Shown piece after piece: positions 1 through 8,027 of a DNA stretch of 64,000 bases. Position numbers and translations under genes: made by a program. How positions within the stretch are numbered: position 1 is the stretch's first letter; each line of letters opens with the position of its first letter. The notes under the pieces were generated by a model. The model did no database searches. It was given only the letters and a program-made list of their open reading frames with translations, and was not told where the DNA came from. The stretch comes from Amycolatopsis deserti (GTDB lineage Bacteria; Actinomycetota; Actinomycetes; Mycobacteriales; Pseudonocardiaceae): the NCBI RefSeq assembly GCF_014653945.1, contig NZ_BNAU01000002.1, positions 491,914-555,913 of the forward strand, in the 5' to 3' direction.

Positions 1-606
1 GCCGGCGACCGTCGCGGGATGGGCGGCGAGGAACTCGGGCCCGCCGAGCACGAACTGCACCACCGCCGGCCCGGGCACCTCCCCGGCGGCCAGGTGCGCG
101 GCGATCGTCCTGGTCCAGCCGACGGTGAACGACGCCAGCCACGGCGTCAGGCCGTGCCGGCGGGCGCAGGCGAACAACGCCCGGTGCGTCGCGGTGTCGT
201 TGACGAACACCTTGTCGTCCGTGCGGAACCGCGCCCGCGCCGGATCCCACAGGTCCATGATCGCGCAGCCCATGTCGATGGTCAGGAAGTCCGGGCGCGC
301 GTCCCCGGCCGTCTCGGTGACCGGCGCGAGCCTGCGCTCCAGCGGGAAGCCCGGGCCGTTGGCCAGCGACGGGGCGAGCAGGACGTCGCACCGCTGCCGG
401 ATCAGGCGGGAGGTCTCGGCGTAGCGCTCGGGGCTGTGGTCGGGTGCCCCGTCGTCGGTCCGGGCGTGGTAGTGCACCGCCGTCGCCCCGGCGGCCGCGC
501 AGGCCGCGACGTCCGCGGCGATCTCGCCGGGTGTCCACGGGACGTGCGGGTTGTCCTCGCGCATCATGTTCTCGTTCGGGTTGACCCCGATCACCAGCGG
601 TGTCAT
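1..606 (-). CDS. BKACE family (3-keto-5-aminohexanoate cleavage enzyme-like), partial
   Basis: Only the first 202 codons are in the window; the gene runs off the left edge, so it has no stop here. The reading frame gives an N-terminus with VIGVNPNENMMREDNPHVPW, then AGATAVHYHARTDDG (metal-binding HxH on a TIM-barrel strand), LAPSLANG and DFLTIDMG, the pattern of the DUF849/BKACE Claisen-type enzymes. These cleave a beta-keto acid with acetyl-CoA, giving acetoacetate plus a new CoA ester. The substrate cannot be read from this fragment. The ATG overlaps the stop of the upstream SDR gene (ATGA), so the two are translationally coupled. It is the distal visible gene of an SDR/VOC/MFS operon. Confidence 0.85.
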   Translation of the reverse strand, partial: MTPLVIGVNPNENMMREDNPHVPWTPGEIAADVAACAAAGATAVHYHARTDDGAPDHSPERYAETSRLIRQRCDVLLAPSLANGPGFPLERRLAPVTETAGDARPDFLTIDMGCAIMDLWDPARARFRTDDKVFVNDTATHRALFACARRHGLTPWLASFTVGWTRTIAAHLAAGEVPGPAVVQFVLGGPEFLAAHPATVAG

Positions 607-1352
607 GAATCCTCTCCCGTTCGCCAGCCGGGGCCGGCCGTCTGCCCGCCGTCCACGCACCAGGTCTGGCCCGTGACGAACGCCGATTCGTCCCCGGCGA
701 GGAACGCGATCACCGCCGCGACCTCACCGGGCTGTGCGTAGCGGCCCAGCGGGATCGCGGCCAGCACGGCGTCGCGGACGGCCGGCGGGTGCGCCACCCG
801 CACCAGCGGGGTGTCGGTGGCGCCCGGCGCCACGCAGTTGGCGCGGATGCCGGCGGGACCGAGTTCGGCGGCGAGCACCTGGGTCAGGGCGACGACACCG
901 CCCTTCGACGCGGCGTAGGCGGCCCGCTGCTGCCCGCCGCGCAGACCCGACACCGACGAGATGGTGATCAAAGAACCCCCGGTGCCGCGGCGCAGCATCC
1001 GCCGAGCGGCGGCGCGGCAGACGAGGAACGTGCCGGTCAGGTTGACCTCCAGCGAGTGCCGGAAGTCGGCCGCGGACGTCTCGGCCGCCGCGGCGTTGCG
1101 GACCATCCCGGCGCAGGTGACGACGGCGCCGAGCCCGTCGCCGAGGTCGTCGGCGACGGCGACGATCCGGCCGGCCTGGTCCTCGTCGGTGACGTCCGCG
1201 GTCACCGGCACGATGCGGTCGTCCGCGGGCAGTTTCGCGAGCGCCGCGGCGTCGCGGTCGGCGGCCACGACGTGCCAGCCGTCGCGGTGCAGACGGCCGA
1301 CGGTCGCCAGACCGATCCCGGAGGCTCCCCCGGTGACCACGGCGGACCTCAC
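603..1352 (-). CDS. SDR family NAD(P)-dependent oxidoreductase
   Basis: Classical short-chain dehydrogenase of 249 aa. The N-terminal cofactor motif is VTGGASGIG, followed by the catalytic YAASK and a C-terminal FVTGQTWCVDGGQ, typical of the 3-oxoacyl-ACP reductase-like branch. GTG at 1352 is chosen over an upstream in-frame start because the Rossmann strand begins at once and the GTGA overlaps the VOC stop codon. It probably oxidises a hydroxy intermediate to the keto acid cleaved by the downstream BKACE protein; that link is inferred from gene order. The substrate is unknown. Confidence 0.88.
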   Translation of the reverse strand: MRSAVVTGGASGIGLATVGRLHRDGWHVVAADRDAAALAKLPADDRIVPVTADVTDEDQAGRIVAVADDLGDGLGAVVTCAGMVRNAAAAETSAADFRHSLEVNLTGTFLVCRAAARRMLRRGTGGSLITISSVSGLRGGQQRAAYAASKGGVVALTQVLAAELGPAGIRANCVAPGATDTPLVRVAHPPAVRDAVLAAIPLGRYAQPGEVAAVIAFLAGDESAFVTGQTWCVDGGQTAGPGWRTGEDS

Positions 1353-1903
1353 GACGCCCCGCCCAGCAGGGAGCGCATGTCCCGCACCGGGTCGGTGCCG
1401 TCCCAGCCCTCGGCCGCGGCCGCCACCGCGCGGAACAACCGGCCCTTGGCGCCGCGGGTCTCGGACAGTTCGATCATGGTGCCGGGGTGGTGCTCGGCGG
1501 TGAAGTACACGAACCGCTCGTCCGGGGCCCCGCTGCCGGAACACCCCTCCTGCAGGACGGTCAGGCCGCGCCGGGCCGCGTCCCGCATCGCCGCGTCGAA
1601 CTCGTCGGTCCAGAAGGCGATGTGCTGCAAGCCTTCCCGGCCCGAGCGGGCGAACTCGCCGAACACCGACGGCGCGTCGTCCAGCGGCTGGATCAGCTCG
1701 ATCTGGATCCCACCGCTCTGGGCGAGCGCGACACTGATGCGCGCGTCGCTGGGTTCGCCGCGGAAGCGGAATCCGGTGAGCGGCTGGTCGTCGATCACGA
1801 AGAACGGGCCCACGCCGATCACCTCGGTCCAGTGCCGCACCGCCCGCCGCAGGTCCCGCACGACGTAGCCGTTCTGCCGGATGGGCCCGAACGCGCCGCT
1901 CAT
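1349..1903 (-). CDS. VOC (glyoxalase/bleomycin resistance) family protein
   Basis: 184 aa. The start MSGAFGPIRQNGYVVRDL is followed by betaalphabetabetabeta modules with GIQIELIQP, LQHIAFW and TMIELSE, the metal-ligand H/E pattern of vicinal-oxygen-chelate enzymes. A C-terminal tail of about 35 residues extends past the second module. The ATG overlaps the stop of the MFS gene (ATGA) and its own stop overlaps the SDR start, so it is the second gene of a tightly coupled four-gene unit. It is likely an isomerase, epimerase or dioxygenase acting on the transported substrate; the reaction is not deducible. Confidence 0.8.
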   Translation of the reverse strand: MSGAFGPIRQNGYVVRDLRRAVRHWTEVIGVGPFFVIDDQPLTGFRFRGEPSDARISVALAQSGGIQIELIQPLDDAPSVFGEFARSGREGLQHIAFWTDEFDAAMRDAARRGLTVLQEGCSGSGAPDERFVYFTAEHHPGTMIELSETRGAKGRLFRAVAAAAEGWDGTDPVRDMRSLLGGAS

Positions 1904-3240
1904 CGCGCCACCGCCCGGCTGGTGAGCCGCTTGAGGCCGAGGATGACCAGCGCGGCCACCGCCATCGCCGCGCCGAACGAGCCGATCGCGAGACCGTAGC
2001 CGCCGGTGGCGTCCTTGAGCAGCCCGGCGACCTGCGGTCCGAAGTAGCCGCCGAGGTTGCCCAGGCCGTTGATCACGCCGAAGCCGGCCGCGAGCGCGGC
2101 GCCGGTGAGGAAGCTCGCCGGGATGGTGATGAAGATGCCCATCGCCGTGTAGAGGCCGATGCCGGCGACGCAGAACCCGGCGATCGCGACGACCGGGGTG
2201 GCCAGCGACAGCGCGGCGATCGCGAACCCGGCGGCGGCCACGAGCGCGGCCGCGCAGAAGTGCCGCCCCCGCTCCCGCGTCCGGTCGGAGTGGCGCATCC
2301 ACCACAGCATCGGGCCGATCGCCAGCAGCGGCGGCAGCGCGGCCACCCAGCCGACGGCGTGCGTGCCGAGGCCGAAGCTCTTGAGCATCTGCGCGATCCA
2401 CAGCTGGTAGCCGTTGAGGCTGAAGGTCACGCAGACGAACACCAGCACCAGCAGCAACACCCGCGGTTCAGCGAGGCCGCGCCGGAACGCGCGCGGCCCA
2501 TGCCCGACGGCGCCCTTGGCCTCGTCGGCGAGCACCTTCGTCAGCCAGTCCCGCTCCGGGGCGGACAGGAACCCGGCGTCGGCGGGGGTGTCCCGCAGCC
2601 GCTTGAGGCACACGAACGCCAGGACCACCGCGGGAATCCCGGTCACGATGAAGATCCACCGCCAGCCGGACAGGCCGAGGAAGCCGTGCAGGCCCAGCAG
2701 GTGGGTCATCAGCGGGGTGCCCAGGCCGGAGATGCAGATGAACGTGACGATCCAGGACATCGCCGCACCCCGGCGGGCGTTGGGGTACCAGCGGGAGACG
2801 AAGTACAGCATGCCCGGCGAGAAACCCGCCTCGGCGACCCCGAGCAGCACCCGCATGATCGTCAGGCTCGTCTCGCCCTGCACGAAGGCGGTTCCGATGG
2901 TGACCAGTCCCCAGGTCACCATGATCCGGGAGATCCACTTGCGAGCGCCCACTTTGGACAACACCCAGTTGCTGGGCGGTTCCAGGAGCGTGTAGCTCCA
3001 GAAGTAGATCCCCGCGGCGAACCCGTAGGCGGTCGCGGAAATGCCCAGCTCGCTGTTCATCGTCAGCGCCGCGACGCCGATGTTGAGCCGGTCCAGGTAC
3101 AGCACGATGTAGCACAGGCCGATCAACGGGAGGAAGTGCCGCGTGACCTTGCGCAGCACTGCGTCGCCGTCCACCGGGGACACCGGTGACGATCCGGGGG
3201 CCACACTGCCGGTCCGGTTGTGTCCGAGCACAGTATCCAC
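1900..3240 (-). CDS. MFS transporter, anion:cation symporter (ACS) type
   Basis: 446 aa with 12 predicted membrane segments. LPLIGLCYIVLYLDRLNIGVA in helix 1 and RVLLGVAEAGFSPGMLYFVS in the helix 4 region are hallmarks of the ACS subfamily (tartrate, phthalate, hydroxyphenylacetate carriers). The start is GTG; a small inverted repeat (3233-3248) covers it. It is first in the operon and its stop overlaps the VOC start. It most likely imports the organic acid degraded by the three following gene products (inference). Confidence 0.87.
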   Translation of the reverse strand: MDTVLGHNRTGSVAPGSSPVSPVDGDAVLRKVTRHFLPLIGLCYIVLYLDRLNIGVAALTMNSELGISATAYGFAAGIYFWSYTLLEPPSNWVLSKVGARKWISRIMVTWGLVTIGTAFVQGETSLTIMRVLLGVAEAGFSPGMLYFVSRWYPNARRGAAMSWIVTFICISGLGTPLMTHLLGLHGFLGLSGWRWIFIVTGIPAVVLAFVCLKRLRDTPADAGFLSAPERDWLTKVLADEAKGAVGHGPRAFRRGLAEPRVLLLVLVFVCVTFSLNGYQLWIAQMLKSFGLGTHAVGWVAALPPLLAIGPMLWWMRHSDRTRERGRHFCAAALVAAAGFAIAALSLATPVVAIAGFCVAGIGLYTAMGIFITIPASFLTGAALAAGFGVINGLGNLGGYFGPQVAGLLKDATGGYGLAIGSFGAAMAVAALVILGLKRLTSRAVAR

Positions 3241-3248
3241 CTCGATAC
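3233..3248. promoter_or_regulatory. GTATC-N6-GATAC inverted repeat over the MFS start
   Basis: Perfect 5-bp arms separated by 6 nt, directly covering the GTG start of the first gene of the minus operon. Could be an operator that blocks initiation; no cognate regulator gene is adjacent in the window. Short arms make chance occurrence possible. Confidence 0.3.
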
Positions 3249-3371
3249 ATGCCGCAGGAGTGGTTGAGCGCGCGCAGCGGTCATCATGAGCGCCGCCGCC
3301 GCGCGGCTCAACGGCCCCGGCTCATTGATCGAGACATCGGGTGCTGCTCGCCGGACCGGCCGTGGCCGCGC

Positions 3372-4346
3372 CTACGGCTTGGTGGAGACGAACTCGATCG
3401 CGCGGGTTTCCTTCGCCATCGACACCCCGATGATCGTCAGGACCGCGGCGATGACCATGTAGGTCGCGAGCGGCCAGATCGACTGGGCCCAGGCGAACAG
3501 GGCCGCCGCGAGGAACGGCGTGGGGCCGCTGAAGAGCATGCTGCCGATCTGGTAGCCGACGGCGGAACCGGTGTAGCGGAGCCGGGTTTCGAACAGTTCC
3601 AGCAGGAAGCTGGCCTCCGGGCCGTAGAGCAGGGCGTGCAGGACCGAGATGGCGAGGACCAGCGCGATGAGGCAGGGCACGAACTGCCCGGTGCCCAGCA
3701 GCCAGAAGATCGGGAACGCCAGCAGGACGGTCAGCACCGCCCCGGCGATCAGGACCGGGCGGCGGCCGAACCGGTCGGCCAGGATCGCGGCCAGCGGGAT
3801 GGTCACGATCTGCAGCGCGGCGGCGACGATCAGGGCGAGCAGCACGGCCCCGCTGCCCGCGCCGCGCTCGGCGGCGTACTTCAGGCCGAAGACCGACGCC
3901 ATGTAGAACACCACGCTGTTGCCGGCGTGCGCCAGCAGCGCGATCAGGATCGACTTCTTCGCGGTCTTCACCAGCTCGACGGCCGGGAACTTCGCGACCT
4001 CACCGCGTTCCCGCACCGCGCGGAAGGCCGGCGACTCGTCGATGCGCAGCCGCACGTAGAGACCGATCCCGACCAGGATCGCGCTGGCGAGGAACGGCAG
4101 GCGCCAGCCCCAGCTCATCATGGCGGCTTCGGGCATCAGTCCCACGAAGTAGAAGACCGCCGAGGACAGGACCAGCCCCGCCGGGATCCCGACCTGGGGC
4201 CAGCTGCTGAAGAACGCGCGTTTGCTCGCCGGCGCGTGCTCGGCCGCCAGCAGGACCGCGCCGCTCCACTCCCCGCCCACGGCGAGGCCCTGCAGCATGC
4301 GGCTGACCACCAGCAGGACCGGGGCCCAGATGCCGATCTGCGCGGA
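3372..4346 (-). pseudogene. 5'-truncated MFS transporter, metabolite:H+ symporter (MHS) type
   Basis: Family-like sequence begins abruptly at SAQIGIWAPVLLVVSRMLQG and runs to the normal C-terminus (ETRAIEFVSTKP). GGEWSGAVLLAAEHAP and RIDESPAF are classic MHS motifs. The first 3-4 membrane helices (about 115-120 residues) are missing. Upstream in frame the match is lost within about 10 codons and a TGA follows, with no plausible start. The first in-frame start is a GTG at 4310 inside helix 4. The full-length homologue at 35401-36738 shows what is missing. It is probably inactive. Confidence 0.8.
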
Positions 4347-4465
4347 ACCTTCCAGCGGTCCGAGCGCGACCGGTATCCGCTTCCCCTCCCGTCACTTCCG
4401 TGACACTCAACGTCTGACATTTGGCTTTCTGCAGCGAGCGCGGTCACACTTCCGGTGGTTTGACC

Positions 4466-4481
4466 TTCACACTGGTGTGAA
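4466..4481. promoter_or_regulatory. TTCACAC-TG-GTGTGAA inverted repeat upstream of the deacetylase gene
   Basis: Perfect 7-bp arms with a 2-nt centre, 18 nt before the ATG at 4499 and just after a TTGACC hexamer (4460-4465) that could be a -35 box. The position suits a repressor operator. The cognate regulator is not evident nearby. Confidence 0.42.
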
Positions 4482-4498
4482 CGTTGCACCCTGACCGC

Positions 4499-5359
4499 AT
4501 GAGCCTCGAACTCTTCGACTACCAGCCGATCACCGAACGGGAGCCCATCGCCTGGCCGAACGGGGCCCGTCTCGCGTTCTACGTCGGTCTCAACATCGAG
4601 CACTTCCACGTCGACAAGCCGTCCACCAGCATCTGGGCGTCCACGAACACGCTGGTGCCGGACGCGCTCAACTACGGCTGGCGCGACTACGGCCTGCGCG
4701 TCGGCATCTGGCGGGTCATCGACATCCTGGACCGGCACGGCATCCGCGCGTCGGCGTTGCTCAACTCGGAGGTCGCGCAGCACTACCCGCAGGTGATCGA
4801 GGCGGGCCGGGCCCGGGACTGGGCGTGGCTCGTGCACGGGCAGACCAACTCGCGGCTGCACGCGAACCTCGAGATCGACGAGGAGCGGGCGATCCTCACC
4901 GACGCGGTCACCACGATCGAGAAGGCGACCGGGCAGCGGCCGAAGGGCTGGATGGGCCCGGGCCTGACGGAAACGTTCCACACGCCGCGGCTGCTGTCCG
5001 AACTCGGCCTGAGCTACGTGCTGGACTGGACCAACGACGACCAGCCGTACCGGTTGAACGTGCCCGGCATGCTCAGCGTGCCGTACACGCTCGAAGTCAA
5101 CGACCTGCTTATGTTCATCACCCAGGGGCTCACCGGTCCGGAGGTGCTGCAGATCATCAAGGACCAGTTCGACCAGCTCTACGCCGACTCCGCGAGCGGT
5201 GGCCGCGTCATGGCGCTGCCGCTGCACCCGTTCGTGATCGGCCAGCCGTTCCGCGCCCGCTACCTCGACGAGGCGCTGGCGTACATCGCCAGCCACGACG
5301 ACGTGTGGCTCACCACGAGCGACGAGATCGCCGAGCACTACGCGCGAACGACCGCCTGA
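4499..5359 (+). CDS. Polysaccharide deacetylase family protein (NodB/PuuE-like)
   Basis: 286 aa. The fold order fits the NodB-homology barrel of carbohydrate esterase 4 relatives that act on small substrates: ARLAFYVGLNIEHF, YGLRVGIWRVIDILDRHGIRA, SALLNSEV, GWMGPGLTETFHTPRLLSELG, VLDWTNDDQPYRL, and a C-terminal LPLHPFVIGQPFRARYL. The DWTNDDQPY segment corresponds to the position where PuuE-type allantoinases have a D-x-DD-x-PY motif. ATG at 4499 is preferred to an in-frame TTG at 4484. The gene is monocistronic, with an inverted repeat upstream and a hairpin downstream. A role in amide or ureide hydrolysis is possible but unproven. Confidence 0.8.
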   Translation: MSLELFDYQPITEREPIAWPNGARLAFYVGLNIEHFHVDKPSTSIWASTNTLVPDALNYGWRDYGLRVGIWRVIDILDRHGIRASALLNSEVAQHYPQVIEAGRARDWAWLVHGQTNSRLHANLEIDEERAILTDAVTTIEKATGQRPKGWMGPGLTETFHTPRLLSELGLSYVLDWTNDDQPYRLNVPGMLSVPYTLEVNDLLMFITQGLTGPEVLQIIKDQFDQLYADSASGGRVMALPLHPFVIGQPFRARYLDEALAYIASHDDVWLTTSDEIAEHYARTTA

Positions 5360-5392
5360 GACAACGGAAAACGGCCCGGCAGCGCCGGATCA

Positions 5393-5424
5393 CGGCCCCG
5401 TCCCGCACCCGCGGGGCGGGGCCG
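5393..5424 (+). terminator. Hairpin after the deacetylase gene
   Basis: 14-nt arms (5393-5406 and 5411-5424) with a single G-T wobble and a 4-nt loop, GC-rich, 33 nt after the stop. It has no T-run, as is usual for actinomycete terminators. Confidence 0.55.
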
Positions 5425-5586
5425 TTGCCCGGTGATGCTAGGGCCGCCAGCAGCACCAACAGCGCGCAGCGTCGCCGACCATCCAGACACGACGACCACA
5501 CCGATCAACCCGATCCCGGGCTCGGCCGCGGATGCGCGGGCCACGGGTGGCGTGCTCGAGCAGGCAGGTACTGCACGCTCACCGCA

Positions 5587-5742
5587 TCAGTTGACCGCCC
5601 ACGGCGCGACGGCCGCGACCGCCTTGTCCGCGGCCGCGCCGTCGGTACTGTCGTGGCCGAACACGGCGCGGGTCTTCTGTTCCAGCAGGAGACCCGCGCA
5701 CCTCTCTCGTGCCCAAGCGTCGTCACGAGGTGAGCCTCTCAC
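5587..5742 (-). CDS. Hypothetical 51-aa ORF coupled to the MDMPI-like gene
   Basis: The GTG at 5742 overlaps the stop of the upstream MDMPI-like gene (GTGA). The frame is open for 51 codons, including GLLLEQKTRAVFGHDSTDG and ending in APWAVN. The composition is protein-like but no family is recognised. It may be a small translated partner or the decayed tail of a former gene. Apart from this ORF and the terminator hairpin, the 5360-5738 gap holds nothing recognisable. Confidence 0.3.
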   Translation of the reverse strand: MRGSPRDDAWARERCAGLLLEQKTRAVFGHDSTDGAAADKAVAAVAPWAVN

Positions 5743-6338
5743 TTCGTTCGGATCGACAGCGGGCGTCGCCCGGTGATGGTCAGCAGGATGTCCTTGACCG
5801 GCATCTCAACCGGCTCTCCGTCACCGATCCGGACATCGGCGTCGGTACCCCGCAGCTGGATGCCCGCCAGATCGACGCCGAAGTAGGAGAGGCTGCGCGG
5901 TGTGGCGTTCGCCAGGACCAGAGCGATTCGCTCGACCGGCGGCGATGGCAGACCCAACGGCTCGGTGATGTCCAAGCCGTGGATGGTGTCGTGGCTCAGC
6001 GCGCCGGCGGGGCCCCCGCCCGGCGGCTGCCAGGGGCTGGCGATGTTGGCCCGCAGGACGGCCAGCAGTTCGGCCCCGGACATCCGGGCAGCGTCCCTAC
6101 GGGCCGCCCGGTCGGCGTACCGGTTGAACGAGAAGCCGGCCGCGGCCAGCCCCACCACCACCCTGGGCAGGCTCGTACGGAACGGCATGGTGATGTGCGC
6201 GACGACCTCACGCACCCGCCAGCCCCGGCACAGGGACGGACTGTCCCACTCGTCGTCCTGCAGGCCAGCAAGGAGACCGGCCAGTCGCTCCCGCTCGGCG
6301 CGGACGTGCGGCGTGAGGTCTGTCTGGGTCGGTGACAT
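5739..6338 (-). CDS. Maleylpyruvate isomerase-fold (mycothiol-dependent, DinB-like) protein
   Basis: 199 aa. RAERERLAGLLAGLQDDEWD, then SLCRGWRVREVVAHITMPF, then ALSHDTIHGLDI are the hallmarks of the TIGR03083/MDMPI N-terminal four-helix bundle, with three metal-binding positions, two of them the His in VVAHI and HDTIHGLDI. The family uses mycothiol or serves as a metal-dependent thiol transferase; the substrate is unknown. A paralogue with the same motifs is at 61502-62059. A 51-codon ORF is coupled to its stop. Confidence 0.8.
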   Translation of the reverse strand: MSPTQTDLTPHVRAERERLAGLLAGLQDDEWDSPSLCRGWRVREVVAHITMPFRTSLPRVVVGLAAAGFSFNRYADRAARRDAARMSGAELLAVLRANIASPWQPPGGGPAGALSHDTIHGLDITEPLGLPSPPVERIALVLANATPRSLSYFGVDLAGIQLRGTDADVRIGDGEPVEMPVKDILLTITGRRPLSIRTK

Positions 6339-6416
6339 GAACGAAAGCCTCCGGTGGTAGCCGATGTGTCGCCTCTTGTACGACCGGCAGCAGTCGGACT
6401 CATCGGTCCCCGGGGA

Positions 6417-7391
6417 TCAGGTTTCGAGTATCTCCGGCAGACCGAACTCCGCGAAGCGGTCACCGCAGCCCAGGAACGTCACGATCTCGCTGATCCGCCC
6501 GCCTCGGAACTCGATCACCAACAGCGCGAACGGCACTAGCGCGCCGTTCGGGTCCGGCCGGTACTGGCCGAGCGTCCAACACCCGTTGACCAACGCACCC
6601 GGGACGAGACGGTCCTCGGCACAGGCGTCCGTCCCGGTCATCGCGGCGCCGATTCGGGCCGGCCCGTCCAGCCACCACGCAAACGGCGGCATGCCGGATC
6701 GGACATCGTCGGCCAGCACCTCGAGCAGCGTGGGCACGTCGTGCGCCTGAAAAGCGTGTATGTAGCGCTGGAGCAGGTCACGATGAGTCCTGTCGTCCAG
6801 GTCCGGTGGGTCGGCCGGGCGCGGCCGATGCTCCAACAGCGTGGCCCTGGCCCGCTGCAGCGCACTGTTCACCGCGGCCACCGACATCTCCATGACCTCG
6901 GCGGCTTCCGTGGCGGCGAACCCGAGGACATCCCGCAACACCAACACCGCACGCTGGCGCGGCGGCAACCACTGCAGCGCTGCGATGAAGGCAAGGCGCA
7001 GCGTCTCATGCCGGACCGCGAGGGTGGCCGGGTCAACGGTGTCCGCAAGACGAGAGTCCGCCAACGGCTCGACCCACCGCGTTGGTGGGAGCGGGATACC
7101 GATGTCCGAGCCGGACGCGGCCGGCCCCATGTCCCAGGGCAACGCTCGGCGCTGCGCGCCGCGCAGCATGTCCACGCAAACATTTGTGGCGATCCGGTGC
7201 ACCCAGGTCGACAACCCGGCGCGATCCGGGTCATAGCTGTCGATCGCCCGCAGCGCTCGCAGCATCGTCTCCTGTACGGCGTCTTCTACGTCGCTGGCGG
7301 ACCCGAGGATGCGGTAGCAGTAACCGGTCAGGGGGCCCCGCAACCGCTCCAGGCTCGTCGCCAGGGAATCACGCTCGCCGCGTACCACCAC
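6417..7391 (-). CDS. ECF RNA polymerase sigma factor with SnoaL-like C-terminal domain (SigG/SigJ type)
   Basis: 324 aa. Region 2 is at about residues 10-75 (YRILGSASDVEDAVQETMLR, then STWVHRIATNVCVDMLR). Region 4 is at about 130-185 (LQWLPPRQRAVLVLRDVLG, then EVMEMSVAAVNSALQRARA). A SnoaL/NTF2-like domain follows at about 200-320 (LLQRYIHAFQAHDVPTLLEV). Sigma factors of this architecture usually lack an anti-sigma partner, the extra domain modulating activity, and none is adjacent here. GTG start with a GGGAGA ribosome site. A CGTACC-N3-GGTACG palindrome lies just upstream. Confidence 0.88.
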   Translation of the reverse strand: MVVRGERDSLATSLERLRGPLTGYCYRILGSASDVEDAVQETMLRALRAIDSYDPDRAGLSTWVHRIATNVCVDMLRGAQRRALPWDMGPAASGSDIGIPLPPTRWVEPLADSRLADTVDPATLAVRHETLRLAFIAALQWLPPRQRAVLVLRDVLGFAATEAAEVMEMSVAAVNSALQRARATLLEHRPRPADPPDLDDRTHRDLLQRYIHAFQAHDVPTLLEVLADDVRSGMPPFAWWLDGPARIGAAMTGTDACAEDRLVPGALVNGCWTLGQYRPDPNGALVPFALLVIEFRGGRISEIVTFLGCGDRFAEFGLPEILET

Positions 7392-7408
7392 GGCGTCAGT
7401 CTCCCATG

Positions 7409-7423
7409 CGTACCGCAGGTACG
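7409..7423. promoter_or_regulatory. CGTACC-GCA-GGTACG palindrome upstream of the sigma-factor gene
   Basis: Perfect 6-bp arms, 18 nt before the GTG start of the ECF sigma gene. The CGTAC core resembles the repeats in the ArsR/MFS region at 7.9 kb, so the ArsR protein might bind here too (inference). Confidence 0.3.
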
Positions 7424-7555
7424 GACACCAAACCGGTTGTGTCGGTGCCAGGCAGCCCTGACGACGAGCGTGACGGGCACGACCGATCCACGAGGTAACA
7501 ACACCAGCCTCGAACGGCCATCGGGTTTACGCGCGGGCGGGGCCGTCGTACTGGG

Positions 7556-7882
7556 TCAGGAACCCGCCTCGTCGGTGCGGGCTCCGGCCAGCACGGCGTC
7601 CAGCAGGCCCGGGTAGCGCGCGTCCAGGTCGTCGCGGCGGAGGGTCAGCAGGTTTTCCCGCCCGGAGGGCTCCTGGATGATCACGCCGCTGTCCCGCAGC
7701 ACCCGCCAGTGGTGGGTCATCGTCGACTTGGCCGGGATCCCCAGCTCGGTCAGCACGCTGGTGCAGTTGTGCTCGCCGCCGCCGGCGAGCACGCGGACGG
7801 CGGCCAGCCGCACCGGGTGGCCCAGCGCCGACAGCACGCCGTCGATGCGGATCTGCTCACGCTCCGGGTGACGGTACCTCAC
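7556..7882 (-). CDS. ArsR-family winged-helix transcriptional regulator
   Basis: 108 aa from the GTG at 7882. VRYRHPEREQIRIDGVLSAL, then GHPVRLAAVRVLAGGG, then the recognition helix region KSTMTHHWRVLRDSGVI and a wing with EPSGRENLLTLR. No N-terminal CxC metal motif, so it is probably not a classical metal sensor. Longer starts exist (GTG 7897, TTG 7915). 7882 is preferred because homologous proteins typically begin at the RYRHPER-like segment and a TACGGT -10 lies 6 nt upstream, consistent with a leaderless mRNA. It is divergent from a DHA2 efflux gene, which it presumably represses. Confidence 0.83.
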   Translation of the reverse strand: MRYRHPEREQIRIDGVLSALGHPVRLAAVRVLAGGGEHNCTSVLTELGIPAKSTMTHHWRVLRDSGVIIQEPSGRENLLTLRRDDLDARYPGLLDAVLAGARTDEAGS

Positions 7883-7935
7883 GGTACTACCGTACACCGA
7901 CTTTCGAACAATCAACGGACCCCGCTTGCACCACA

Positions 7936-7969
7936 GTACGATCGTACGTAATTATTCGTACAGTCGTAC
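7936..7969. promoter_or_regulatory. Repeated TCGTAC hexamers between arsR-like and MFS genes
   Basis: A perfect 12-bp palindrome GTACGATCGTAC (7936-7947) is followed by two more TCGTAC copies (7956-7961 and 7964-7969) in the divergent promoter region. This is the probable operator of the adjacent ArsR-type regulator. Confidence 0.5.
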
Positions 7970-8027
7970 CGCGGATGGGCCGACGACGTCCCTCCGTTCC
8001 CCTCCGATCCGGAAGGTGTCCTCTCGC

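Noticed and set aside
19..741. Plus-strand ORF of 240 codons at the left edge
   Set aside because: Arg/Gly/Pro-rich antisense reading of the BKACE and SDR genes; no ribosome site or domain.
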